A DNA stretch of 64,000 bases from Chelydra serpentina (lineage: Eukaryota > Chordata > Testudines > Chelydridae). The DNA lies in assembly GCA_037349315.1 (NCBI GenBank), contig JBAIAC010000154.1, forward strand, positions 558,001 to 622,000. Direction: 5' to 3'. Position 1 is the first letter of the stretch; each line of letters starts with the position of its first letter. A program made the translations under genes and the position numbers. The notes below the pieces were generated by a model, which saw nothing but the letters and a program-made list of their open reading frames with translations, had not been told where the DNA came from and ran no database searches. This document shows, piece by piece, positions 50,927 to 61,054 of the stretch.

Positions 50927-51965
50927 ACCAGAGTGACTCTCAGCCAGCGTAACACAGGAGGGTTTATTGAGCGTTGAACACAGCACAGGAACTCTCAGGG
51001 CCTCAGGCCTGGCCTCCCCCGAGCCCAGCACATCCAGCTCTCTCCTGTATCCCGGTGGGCTCTGCCTGCTCCCTCTCCCCAGCCCAGAGCCCCCCAGTAG
51101 CGTAGGCAGGTCCGGAGCACATGGGGAGCAGCGCTATAAAAAGGCACCTCCCCAGGCTCCCCCTGTACTCACCTGGCGGCGCCTCCGGGAGGCTCTCTGG
51201 GTCCTCCCAGAGGTGAAAGTAAGCCGGTCCGGTACGGTACCGGCAAGAGCAAGTACGCCGTGCCGGACCGGACCGGATTCCCCGGCGGTGACTTAAAGGG
51301 CCCGCAGCTCCAGCCGCTGTGGGGAGCCCCGGGCTCTTTAAAGTGCCGCCGGAGCTCCGGCAGTGGGGCTCGGGCGGGGATTTCAAAGGCCCACGGCTCC
51401 TGCAGCCGCGGGGAGCAGCGGGCCTTTTAAATCCCCGCCCGAGCCCAGCTCCGGCAGCGGGTCTTGGGCGCCACCGCTTGTGCTCACAGGGGGAGCAGCC
51501 GCTCCCCCTAATCCCCCCCTGGCTACACCACTGGAGCCCGCCCCCCCCCTGCTGCCCCACTGGGCGGGGGATATCACTGGCCCCAAGCCCCGCCTCTTTC
51601 CAGTCTCTTCTCTCCAGGTAAACAGCCCTGCAAACAGGGTCGCCTGGGCCTCTTCTCGTCTCTGCCCCCTCTGGCTGGAACCGGCTGGTTAGGTCCCCCG
51701 GGCTCCTCTCTTCGCAGCCTATTGTTCTCCCACTGGCCAGGACCGGCTGCGGACTCCTGAGCTGGCTTCCGGGTCACCTGTCGTCACGTCCGTGGCTGGG
51801 GTCCCCACTCCCCTCGCCAGTCCCCTGTAACAACAAACTCCCTCTCCCATCACCTCGTTACACCCGTAACACCCAGGGAAACTGAGTCCCACCCCCTCTG
51901 CATGCAACCCCTAGGGAACCAAGAAAAACCCCCATAGGCAACAAGGAAAACCCCATGCTGTCACA
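50917..51965 (-). mobile_element. Retroviral LTR, right-arm copy
   Basis: Minus-strand paralog of 17937-18982, TGTGACAGCATGGGG at 51965 to CTAGAGAACA at 50917. Holds the hAT-type MITE. Confidence 0.75.
51095..51533. mobile_element. hAT-type MITE, right-arm copy
   Basis: CAGTAGCGTAGGCAGG and CTGGCTACACCACTG ends. Flanks GAGCCCCC (51087-51094) and GAGCCCGC (51534-51541) are the 8-bp duplication with one later change. Confidence 0.85.
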
Positions 51966-52398
51966 GGGGTCACTATGTCGGCCTTGTAAGCCTGGGTGTC
52001 AGGTCGCTGTGCAGCTTTGATCTAGAGCTCTGATCCCAACGACCGACCAGCAGCCCACAGCCTCCCCCTGGGTCTGCCCCACCTGGTTACTCCTCACAGG
52101 CTGACCTGACCCCGCTTCCAGCCCTGGATTCACCCCCTAATCATCCTACTGCCACTCAGAGCCACAGACGTGGGGGTGCTGACGGAGGGAGGGGTGACTC
52201 TGGGATGGGGTTCTTCTCTAAAGATGGCTGCAGAAAGGTGGGGCTCAGCTCTATCAGCGACCTGCCCAGTTCCCTCGCTGACAGGGGATGCCGATGTTTC
52301 TGTAAGGCGCATAAAGGGGGTATTTGGCTTCCACACAAATGTGAGGAATGTGCAGTTATGAGAGGGAATTTCCATCCTTCCGTTAGCTGCAGTTCAGG

Positions 52399-52471
52399 GC
52401 CCCAGTGGCCTAATGGATAAAGCATTGGCTTCTGAAGCCAGAGATTGTGGGTTCAAGTCCCATCTGGGGTA
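52399..52471 (+). tRNA. tRNA-Arg scaffold with CUG anticodon
   Basis: 73 nt. Acceptor GCCCCAG, D-arm GTGGCCTAATGGATAAAGC and T-arm TGGGTTCAAGTCCCA are those of tRNA-Arg(CCU), as at 17430. The anticodon loop is TTCTGAA against TTCCTAA in the duplicate, giving CTG (a Gln anticodon). Stem TTGGC/GCCAG unchanged. No T4 within about 45 nt. Probably a recent pseudogene; see findings. Confidence 0.75.
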
Positions 52472-52663
52472 AAAAACATCTTTCTTCCTTTCTGTACATT
52501 ACAAAGAAACCTTGGTCTTATTTTCACCAAGGAACCTGGGAGATGGTTGAACACAAAGTACTGGGTCTTGGGAGCAATCCCCCAGAAATGTCATCTTCCC
52601 CTCGACAAATGCTTTCTAAACCGATCAGTAGAACACACTTAATACTAGTGTTTGAGAATAGAG

Positions 52664-53779
52664 TGACGGGTTGGGATCACAGAGACCTGCTTGGTGTGCC
52701 AAGGCTACTTCTGCCCCTGCTTCCAGGCCTTTTCCAGCTTGGGACTCCCGAATCCTGTCTGTTTTGAGCCAGATTCCACTGATCTGCTGCAAACACAGAC
52801 CCAGGTCCGAACCAAGTCCACTCACCACTGTAAGGCCCCTGGAAGCGCTCTTGCCTTTGACACCCAGGTGCCCAACTCCCAAAGAGGTTCGAACCCTTAA
52901 TAAATCCGTTTTACCCTGAATAAAGCTTATAAATAGTTCGCCTTCTATTTCAAAGATAGAAAGATATGCACAGCTGTTTGCCTTCCCCAGGTAACAACTC
53001 GTACTCCAGGCAACTTAATAAGTAAAAAGTGATTTGAATAAGTACAGAAAGTGTAGGATTTAAGTGATTCCAAGTAGTGACAGACAGAACAAAGCGAATT
53101 ACTAAGTGAAATAAAATAAAACACGCAGGCCTATGTCTACTCAAAGTTAACACAGATAAAAGCCTCACCAGATTTAGATCTTTCCCTTTTTACAGGCTGT
53201 AGAACTAGCCTGGGTCCAGCAATTGCTCACACCCCGTATTGTCTTTGTCCTTTGTACAGTTTCTCTCAGGAATATCCTTGGGGGGTGGAGAGCCTCTCTC
53301 TTTAGCCAGCTGAAGACAAAATGGAAGGGTCTCCCCCGGGCTTTTATAGTCTTTTTCCCCTCCCTGTGTAACATCGTGTTAGCATGGAGTTTTGGGATCA
53401 CATGGGCAAGTCACATGTCCATGCACCCCTTGGTAACCAGCCCAACCAGTTGCATTCCTGACCAGGCCCCGATGTGGATTGGGGTCTGCAACTTCTTTTG
53501 TCTGTTAAGTGCTCGTACTTAACTTTGCACATTCTTTCCTCCAGACCTGGTCCCATGCTCTTACAAAGGCTATGCATAAAACCAGCAAATATCAAACCAA
53601 TATTCATAACTTAAACTACAACAATGATACATGCCTACAAACAGGAGGAGTAAATTCAGTAGGTCATAACTTTCACAGAGATATGTTACATGGCACATGT
53701 AGCATAAAACATATTCTAGTTACATCATGTATACATTTATAAGCATCTCCCCATAAAGTTTTATGGGGACACTGTCACA
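52664..53779 (-). mobile_element. Retroviral LTR, right arm only
   Basis: Minus strand TGTGACAGTGTCCCCATAAA (53779) to CCCAACCCGTCA (52664), 1116 bp. Flanks AATAGAG and AATGGAG look like a diverged short duplication. The left arm reads GAATAGAGTGAAGGGGAGTG without it (about 17235-17255). A fragment of the same family is at 32046-32440. Confidence 0.75.
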
Positions 53780-53830
53780 AATGGAGTGAAGGGGAGTGCT
53801 TACTCCGACACGTCAATGAATGAAACAGAC

Positions 53831-54530
53831 AGGAAGAGCAAGGCCGTTCTGAAAGAGAATGGATCTGTCTGGAAAAAAGCAGACCCTGAGAATGAGCAAC
53901 GGCAGCTCGCCGCCAGCCCCCCCCCCCGCCCTCAGCTTGCGGGTTCTGCTTCTGCTTTTTTAACCTTTTTTAGTTCACAGGCAGCTGTGCGGTGGGCGGC
54001 AAGCGTGGGGGGGGGGGGGGAACCCGGAAGCTGAGGTGAGCTGGGCGCGGGGGGAGGGGGGGCCTTTGGGGAAGGGGTGGAAAGAGGGCGGGGCCGGGGG
54101 TGGAGTTGGAGCAGGGCCGGGGCCGGGGGCGCGAGCACCCACCGGCGTCAACAAAAGTCGGCACCTAGGCTGCTGCCAAAGACCAGGGCGGCTGAATATC
54201 CGGCCGCTGCAAAGCGTCGCCGCCGAAATGCCACCGAGAGACCCGAAATGCTGCCCCCCAAATCCTGGCGCCCTAGGCCCTGCTGCCCCCTGCTCTTGGA
54301 CTAACATACTGAAGATGTGAATAGGAAAGGGACTGTCTGAATTGTCAGAATGGGGAATGAACAGCAATGTCGTTAACACAAACACACTCTAGTCACGCTC
54401 CAGCCGGAAGGGAAATGGACACACTTACGCTAATGCACAGCTGTGAGGATGCTGGGGAAGCTGGTCTGAGCAACTTGAAGTGCTAATTCAGTGAGAACAG
54501 AATAATAGTGTAGTGAAGCTACTGTCCCTC
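53831..54530. other. GC-rich stretch, no gene recognised
   Basis: 53980-54290 is very GC-rich with G runs at 54005-54020 and many CpG. No conserved frame. Could be a CpG-rich repeat or a small island. Confidence 0.4.
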
Positions 54531-54532
54531 AA

Positions 54533-54614
54533 GTAGTTGTGGCCGAGTGGTTAAGGTGATGGACTTAAAATCCATTGGGGTTTCCCTGCACAGGTTTGAA
54601 TCCTGCCAACTACG
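54533..54614 (+). tRNA. tRNA-Ser scaffold with UAA anticodon
   Basis: 82 nt with a long variable arm. Acceptor GTAGTTG/CAACTAC with discriminator G, GTGGCCGAGTGGTTAAGG D-arm and ATGGA/TCCAT anticodon stem are those of tRNA-Ser. The loop is CTTAAAA, giving TAA (a Leu UUA-reading anticodon), one base from Ser TGA. The T-arm reads ACAGGTTTGAATCCTGC, with an A-C mismatch and T at position 56. No T4 within 40 nt. Probably decaying. Confidence 0.8.
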
Positions 54615-54619
54615 GAAGC

Positions 54620-56170
54620 ACTAGTGCGTTATTATTGCTGTCATCTTAGTGCTTGAGCATCCACAGTGACAACTGGAGCCAGATCTGGTCTCACTCTCAG
54701 GCTGTCTACACTTAAAACACTGCTGGGATGCTGCTGTAGCACTTTGGAGTAGACAGTAGCTACAGTAACTGGAGGAGTTTTCCCATCGCTGTAGTAGCTA
54801 CATTGACAGAAGAGTTCGTCTGTTGACCTAGGGCTATCTAACCAAACCTGGAAATGTTTGATCTGCAGAATTTGAGCAGTAATCCTGGCTCCCCACATGA
54901 GGAGGGATTTGGGAGTTTTGTTTTTGTGGGCTATATCAGAAAATGAATGATTGGTTGGTTATTTCATTTAGCAAAGATAATTGAAGCAGATATTTATGAA
55001 GTCATTGGGAGGTGAACTGTCTCCAATTCAATGGGTCAATCATTAATATTTGGAGCATTTTCTTGCCAGGCTGTATTAGGAGGAGAACATCACCAGAGGG
55101 ACATTTCAACTGTTTTATTTAAATAAAACAACAATGTTAAGTATTCTGGATTTTTTTCTTCAACAGCAAACATAAGATTTTAACAAAAAAGCATATGTCC
55201 CTCGATTCTCACATTTATCTGCAGACTTCTTCTCCTTGTCCAGATCTATTCTGCCCCCAACAATCTTCTATTCCTTGAACTTTTTGAAACTTTTCACTTT
55301 TAAAGAGAGGTAAGGGATTGACTCCGTGTACACAAATTTGCAGAGGGAAAATAGAGTTGAGGTCTGTTATTTCTCACTTCCATATATTATTTATTTATTT
55401 ATTTATTTGTTTATTTAAAAAACCATTTTTGCTGTTAACAAGCATCTTACTTCTGGAGACACAAATCCACAGTTTGAGAACTGCAAAACTAAGAATCTCT
55501 GATGGAATCATCTAGACTGAGCACTGAGTCCCTTTGGGTAGATAGAAAGATTAACCTAAATAATCTATACAGTAGCCTGAGGAACCCCATGAGATTGGGT
55601 CCCTAAGCCATGAACTATTAGAACTCCTTTACAAAACTTTTCTTAAACATTACATGAATATACTGTCTCATACTATAGAATTAGAATGTATAATCCCTAT
55701 TCCATGATGAGATATAACGTATCTTAATTAAAATGATCTTTAGATAGGTTTTTTCCACAACAAGCCAATTTAAATTTAAAAAGTCATTGATTTTTATCCA
55801 CGCTGACAGCGGGGCACGGTGTGGGGGAAGGGTTGGTCCCCAGCTGGAGCGAGGCAGGGGCCAGAGACAAGAGCCGAGCTGGAGCGAGGCAAAGTGCAGG
55901 AGGTCTCACTAGATGATCACGCTGGTCCCTTCTGACCTTAAAGGCTCTGAGTCTAACAGGGAGAGGGAAGTAAAGGAAAAATTAAAAAAAACCAAACCAA
56001 ACATTGTAATACGAGGGTGACTCCCATCAGCTGATTGGATAGTCCCGCCCCTTTCTTCCTCCACTGGGTGTTTAACGACCTGCTGGGATTTGGGACATTA
56101 ATTCTCTCATTCGATTGATAAACTGACACAATGTGACTGAAATTAAACCAATTCCCAGCCAGGAAAACCT
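54620..56170. other. AT-rich, no gene recognised; (TTTA)n at 55386-55415
   Basis: 54690-54850 contains CTACACTTAAAACACTGCTGGGATG-type repeat-like sequence, not assigned. 55890-55960 ends in AGATGATCACGCTGGTCCCTTCTGACC, a CR1-like 3' fragment. Confidence 0.45.
55890..55962 (+). mobile_element. CR1-like 3' remnant
   Basis: GGTCTCACTAGATGATCACGCTGGTCCCTTCTGACCTTAAAGGC matches the usual CR1 3' wording. Confidence 0.6.
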
Positions 56171-56178
56171 CACATCCC

Positions 56179-56250
56179 TGCATTGGCTGGGAATCAAACC
56201 CATGTCAACTGCTTGGAAAGCAGCTCTGCTCACCACTACACCACCAATGC
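56179..56250 (-). tRNA. tRNA-Gly(UCC)
   Basis: 72 nt on the minus strand with perfect acceptor GCATTGG/CCAATGC and A, TGGTGTAGTGGTGAGCA D-arm, GCTGCTTTCCAAGCAG anticodon arm (TCC). T-arm ATGGGTTTGATTCCCAG has one stem mismatch and T at position 56. T4 12 nt downstream (56164-56167). Confidence 0.82.
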
Positions 56251-56259
56251 ACCTGGCGA

Positions 56260-58450
56260 AAGCACCTCTCCTGTGTGCCACTGATGCTTGACAAATGACT
56301 CACCCCCCACAGAGCTCAGGAGCTGGCTGGGGAGGCCGGAGGCAGCCTGTCAGCTGTGAGCAGAGACAGGTCCCCAGAGTGACTGACAGGTGGGGACCTG
56401 GGCTCCACATCCCAGCCTGAGGTGGCTCCAGCCCCATCTCTGCCCTCAGAGAAGGGAAATGAAAATCAATGACCCTAATGGCAAACGTGACCCCCGAAGG
56501 AAGGAGACAGCTCCTTTGAACGCACAGTTTGGGTTGTTCCTGCTACGCACTGAGGGTTTGTTGCTGCTGGTTCCAGTCCTTGGGCTCTGCCCGGACAAGG
56601 AAGGATTCAGGCTGTCACTCAAGGGAAGAGGGGAGATGATTTTTTTGACGGCTGCCTCGTCTGAAGGGTGTTTGTCGGTCACCTTCTAATCTAGTGGGTG
56701 CTGGGTAGACGCAGGCAGCCCCCGCTCCTGGGTCTCTCCCGGGGAAATAAAGTTTGTACACAAAATCCCAAAGCTTTTCATCGAAAGGAGGGAAAGGAAA
56801 TGGCCACAAGAGGGCGCCAGGACGTAAGGAAGGTCACACAACCCCATTCTTAGGGGGAGCCATTGTTTTGTGTCAAGGTCCAGAATTGTTGGTCAAGATC
56901 TAGTCAAGGTCCAGACTCCAGAGAAAATAATTCTAAAAAGTAACGATCATGATAATCAGTAAATAAAAAGATTTTGAGGCCCATTCAAAAGCTATTTGGC
57001 CCCCTGTCTGCCTCTTTATTACCCCACAGTGACTCTGAGAGGGGATTTATCTCCACTTGTTTGTGTTTGAAGCGATGGTTAGTTTTATCCTTGGTAAACT
57101 ACCAGGCAGAACAAGCCACGTTATCGATGGTGACACTAGGATTGGCGGACTATATCACATTATACAAAATTGTAAATAAAGATGTAATCTGACCTTGAGC
57201 TTTCTGTTGTCTTCTAGAAATGCCCCTGGGATCCCCGCACTCCCCAGCGGGAGTGAAAGGAGAAACCCCCAGCACTGTACTGAGCTCCAGGCTGGTTCAT
57301 CGGGCGTGGGGGGAGTTGACTTCTCAGCTGCCGAGCAGGGAGCCAGGGCACTTCTCTGGGAATGAGGGTTCCCAGCCTGACCCAGCTGCTTCATTGCCCC
57401 CGGGGGCCCTGCCGGCTGAGACTGTCCCTGAGGCCAGGCAGCGGCTCAGTGAGCTTTCCTGGGGTCGCTGGCAGGGCAGGAATATCCCACGCTAAGGGCC
57501 GGAGTCCAGCCATGGGGAAAGGCAGCAGCTTTGCTCCCCACTTCTAAACAGAGCTCCCAGGCCGTGGTTCTCAGCCAGGGGTCCGGAGCACCTGGGGGGG
57601 GGGACAGTGAGCAGGTTTCAGGGGGGGATTTGCCAAAATAAACCAGCCAGCAGGGCCGGCGTTAGACAGTTGCTGTGGCACGGGTGGGCTGTGGAGTTTT
57701 TATACCATGTTGGGCGGGGGCCACAGAAAGAACAAGGCTGGGAACCCGGCTCCAGGGGATCCCGGGGAATAAAGACTCCGTCCCACTCGGTGCTGCCAAC
57801 GCTCCTGATTTTGCCTTGAGGCTCATGAGAATTGTTGTTTTCCTTAAAGCCCCAGCTCCTGGAGTCAGGTGGAGACGTGATGATTTCAGCCTTCGCTCTT
57901 AAAGACACAGGACGTTTCCAGCCCTTGTGACCTTGGAAATAGATTCACAATGTCTCCCCGCTGCGCCCTAAAGGCTCATCAAGCGGAAGGCAAAAAAAAG
58001 ATCCCAAATCTATTAATTTTACACAATCTCATGATTTCAAAGCCCATCTCGTGATTTTTGGTGAGCCTGGCTCAGGGTTTTGAACGTTTGGGGTTGGCCG
58101 TTCTGCAGCCTGAGAGCCGGGCCCCCTCCTTCCCATCCAGCGCCCCCAGACTGTCCTAAAGCATTAACTCTTTCCTCTCCATCACGCCGCTGTAACGCAG
58201 CTGGGAATCCCCATTCCTAGACGGGCTTTTCCACAGACAGTGAATCCCACACAGGGCTGAGTCCCCACAGGGCTGTTCCGGGGGCTCCAGCCCCCCAGCC
58301 CAGGACAGACGGGGCAGTAACCTCACATCACCCCTCTGTGACTCCCAGGGGCCCTGCAGGGACAGCAGCTCCATGCTGGGCTCTAGGGCCCCAAAGCACC
58401 TGGGGGGAGGGGGCGGTTCAACTCCCATGTCAGGGGGCTCCTGCTGCCTG
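56260..58450. other. No gene recognised
   Basis: Frames of up to 119 codons without domain signals. The segment around 56740-56850 has a GGGGAAATAAAGTTTGTACAC stretch. No tRNA boxes. Confidence 0.4.
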
Positions 58451-58454
58451 GAGG

Positions 58455-58855
58455 TGACCAGCTTCTCACAGCCCCTCCCCCTCACACTGACTCCCCCATG
58501 GGCCCTCCCCCTCACAGCCCCTCCCCATCACACCGACACCCCAATGGACCCTCCCCCTCACAGCCCCTCCCCCTCACACTGACACCCCAATGGACCCTCC
58601 CCCTCACAGCCCCTCCCCCTCACACTGACACCCCAATGGACCCTCCCCCTCACAGCCCCTCCCCCTCACACTGATTCCCCCATGGACCCTCCCCCTCACA
58701 GCCCCTCCCCTCACACTGACACCCCCACGGACCCTCCCCCTCACAGCCCCTCCCCCTCACACTGACTCCCCCATGGACCCTCCCCCTCACAGCCCCTCCC
58801 CTCACACTGACACCCCCATGGACCTTCCCCCTCACAGCCCCTCCCTTCACACACG
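58455..58855. repeat. 46-bp minisatellite, about 9 units
   Basis: Units of CCCTCCCCCTCACAGCCCC plus TCCCCCTCACACTGACACCCC with spacing 46 bp (58535, 58581, 58627), some units 1 bp shorter. Minus-strand frames rich in CEGEG are artefacts of the repeat. Confidence 0.9.
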
Positions 58856-58859
58856 CAGG

Positions 58860-59360
58860 GACTTGTTCGCTGGGCTCTGACATTACAAACCCAGGGGGGA
58901 GGTTTCTGAGGATTTACTCCCTGAGCCCCTCCCCCTCTCACCGCTCCCCTGAGTGCAGAGGGGCTGGGCTCAGGCAGCCAGTTTCACCCAGGGATTTCCC
59001 AGCCCAGGCCCCCGAGTCTCCTCTGCCCGGATCTACCAGTGACACTGCGCGTGGGCGGCTACAAGGGGCTCGGGGAGGCTGAACCTCCCCAAACGGGGCA
59101 AGAAATGCTGGTGGGACGCACCCCCCTTGGAGGGGGGCTGGGCCGCTGCCTTGGGACAGACCCTCCCGAGGAGTGGGGGAGCCACCGGCACTCAGACCTC
59201 ACGCACAGGCCTGGCTCTCGCCTTCAGCCCAGGCAGCCAGAGGGGCCGGGGAGCTCCCTGGCAGTCCCACACCTCAGCCACCTCTTGCCTTATGGCCTCG
59301 GCTCCTGGCGCTCTGCTGGTCGCCCCCTCGCTTGCAGGCCCAGAGCAAAAAGAAACAAGC
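58860..59360. other. No gene recognised; 59200-59360 is the flank shared with 13.0-13.6 kb
   Basis: Only the tRNA-proximal part has an identified paralog (inverted, 13400-13590). Confidence 0.45.
59347..59351 (-). terminator. T5 Pol III terminator of initiator tRNA-Met
   Basis: AAAAA on the plus strand, 17 nt past the tRNA 3' end on the minus strand. Same run as 13403-13408 in the copy split by CR1. Confidence 0.75.
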
Positions 59361-59367
59361 ACCTGCC

Positions 59368-59439
59368 TAGCAGAGGATGGTTTCGATCCATCGACCTCTG
59401 GGTTATGGGCCCAGCACGCTGCCGCTGCGCCACTCTGCT
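59368..59439 (-). tRNA. Initiator tRNA-Met(CAU)
   Basis: Complete 72-nt initiator tRNA on the minus strand, with the GGCAGC D-loop variant shared with 13130, CCCATAA loop, GATCGAAACC T-arm and CTCTGCTA end. Followed by the T5 run. Likely active. Confidence 0.93.
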
Positions 59440-59831
59440 GGGTCTCTGCCGCCAGCATCCAGCCTCCAGCCTCCAGCATCCACACTAGCGCCTTGCGAGC
59501 GCTGGCGCCGGCCAGCAGAGATCTCAGCCACAATGCCCCAGATGGGCAAACGCTGTGGGCTCCTGAATCCTCTGCCCCCCTATGGATCTGGGCTTTTGTT
59601 CTTCCCTTGCTCTTTCTCAGCAGGGGAAGGAAAGAAGCTCTCCTTCAAGCTGGAGTCACAAGGGCGAGGTAAGGATGACTTCCTGGGAGCCGACTCCAGT
59701 TCTTTGTTCTACCAGCCGACCCACCGACGAGCTGCCACCACCTTCTCCAGGGTCGGCCAGCGGTGTGTGCCAGGGCGAGCACCAGCCAAGCGGATGGAGT
59801 TTGAAGGGAAGGGGCAGAGTCCTGTGACAGA

Positions 59832-59904
59832 GTTTCTGTGGTGTAGTGGTTATCACGTTTGCCTCACATGCAAAAGGCCCCTGGTTTGAAACCAGGCAGA
59901 AACA
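59832..59904 (+). tRNA. tRNA-Val(CAC)
   Basis: 73 nt with perfect acceptor GTTTCTG/CAGAAAC and A, GTGTAGTGGTTATCACG D-arm, GCCTCACATGC anticodon region (CAC) and T-arm CTGGTTTGAAACCAG (T at position 56 where C is usual). TTTT at 59916-59919. Likely transcribable. Confidence 0.88.
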
Positions 59905-59909
59905 TGCTG

Positions 59910-60680
59910 GCTTCCTTTTCCCTAGCTGTCCAGCAAGGCACTTCTCCATCTGCCACTGGCCTGTTCTTGGGATAACCCCAACCCCTGCAGGACAGAGGGT
60001 GGGGAAATGAGCTGAGAAAGCGCCTTGGCATCAGCCAGGGAAAGCTGGAGGATCTCGGCCAGTCACCTCTTGGAGCCTTGTGGCTTGGCCTCCTCTGCCC
60101 TTGGAGGTTGGCCTACAGAGCCCAGCTCTTCCCACTTGCCAAAGGAGGAAGTGAGGCGGGAATGGGGCAAAGGAGGAAGGTCGTGCTGAGGAAGGCAGGG
60201 CAGAAGCTAAGTGGCTCAGTGGGGTTAGTAGAGCGCCATGGTTCGTTCTGCCAAAGCCTGGGGAGGGGCGTTTGGCTGCTGTGAGGTAGAATCCTGTGCC
60301 TGCCCCTCGGCTTCCCAGGGGTGGCTATGTGCAGCCCAGGAGAAGCAGCGGGGTTGTGGGTGGGAGGAAAAGTAGCAATGGGGAGTCCCAGTGGGCTCCT
60401 TCCTGGCAAGATGTTTTTCTGTGTCAGGCTTGGGAGTTGCCTGCGAGCCGGGGGTGGACTTGTTCCAGTGGGAACCGCTGCTCCTGTCTCCCCGACCTGG
60501 GGGCGCCAGTGACAGCTTGGGAGGGGGCAGGTGCTGGCTTGAGTGACTGGGATCCAGGCAGCCCCAGCCTGCTCCTCCGGGGCCAAGGCCACTGCTAGTC
60601 TCCTGCCTTGTGACATCAGGATTTCAATCTCCCCAGCATGAGCTGTGGCACGTGTATTAACCCTTCTTGGGGGGCCTGGT
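59910..60680. other. No gene recognised
   Basis: Frames of up to 167 codons on the minus strand lack domains. A weak tRNA-like string GTGGCTCAGTGGGGTTAGTAGAGC at 60211 is not followed by a B box. Confidence 0.4.
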
Positions 60681-60684
60681 CGCT

Positions 60685-60757
60685 GCCCAAGTAGCTCAGT
60701 GGGGAGTGGATGAGATTGAAGATCTGAAGGTTTCTGGCTGGATGCCAGGCTCTAGCT
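60685..60757 (+). pseudogene. tRNA-Phe(GAA) pseudogene
   Basis: GTAGCTCAGTGGGGAG D-arm and GATTGAAGATC anticodon region. The T-arm is TTTCTGGCTGGATGCCAGG and lacks the TTCAAT core. Acceptor not paired. Confidence 0.7.
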
Positions 60758-60872
60758 CACCCCTTCCCACTGGGTGTGTCGTGCTGGGCTTTCTCCTGGG
60801 TGTGCAGCTGTGCCCTGAACTCACGAGTTTCCCTCATTTCAGAGGCAACACTTGCAGAGGGCACGATGTGGG

Positions 60873-61048
60873 GGGCAGGGATAGCTCAGTGGTGTGAGCA
60901 TTGGCCTGCTAAACCCGGGATTGTAAATTCAATCCTTGCGGTGGCCATTTAGGTATCTGGGGCAAAAATTGGGGATTGGTCCTGCTTTGAGCAGGGGGTT
61001 GGACTAGATGACCTTCTAAGGTCCCTTCCAACCCTGATATTGTATGAA
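60873..61048 (+). mobile_element. Complete tRNA-headed SINE with CR1 tail
   Basis: Head: GGGATAGCTCAGTGGTGTGAGC (A box) and AAATTCAATCCTTG (B box). Body: GGCCATTTAGG, CTGGGGCAAAAATTGGGG. Tail TTGGTCCTGCTTTGAGCAGG to CCCTTCCAACCCTGATATTG is the CR1 3' end, as at 26530-26590. Matches the published architecture of the tortoise SINE, whose 3' end derives from CR1. An AACACTTG octamer occurs at 60847-60854 and 61047-61054, a candidate target duplication, though the left copy is some 18 nt from the head. Confidence 0.88.
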
Positions 61049-61054
61049 CACTTG

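Larger units (their letters stand above)
45690..53830. repeat. Inverted duplication, right arm
   Basis: Reverse-order match of 17190-23600. Longer than the left arm because of an additional LTR (52664-53779) and about 0.75 kb retained between tRNA-Ile and the MITE. Homology resumes beyond the LTR for about 50 bp (GGAGTGAAGGGGAGTG, matched at about 17235). Confidence 0.9.

Noticed and set aside
58650..58941. Minus-strand Cys/Glu/Gly-rich frames resembling a repetitive protein
   Set aside because: Produced by the 46-bp minisatellite.
59127..59889. Frames of 170-181 codons overlapping initiator tRNA-Met
   Set aside because: They read straight through a minus-strand tRNA gene and its duplicated flanks. 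No domain.
60211..60260. tRNA-like string with GTGGCTCAGTGGGGTTAGTAGAGC
   Set aside because: No B box or pairing acceptor at the right distance.
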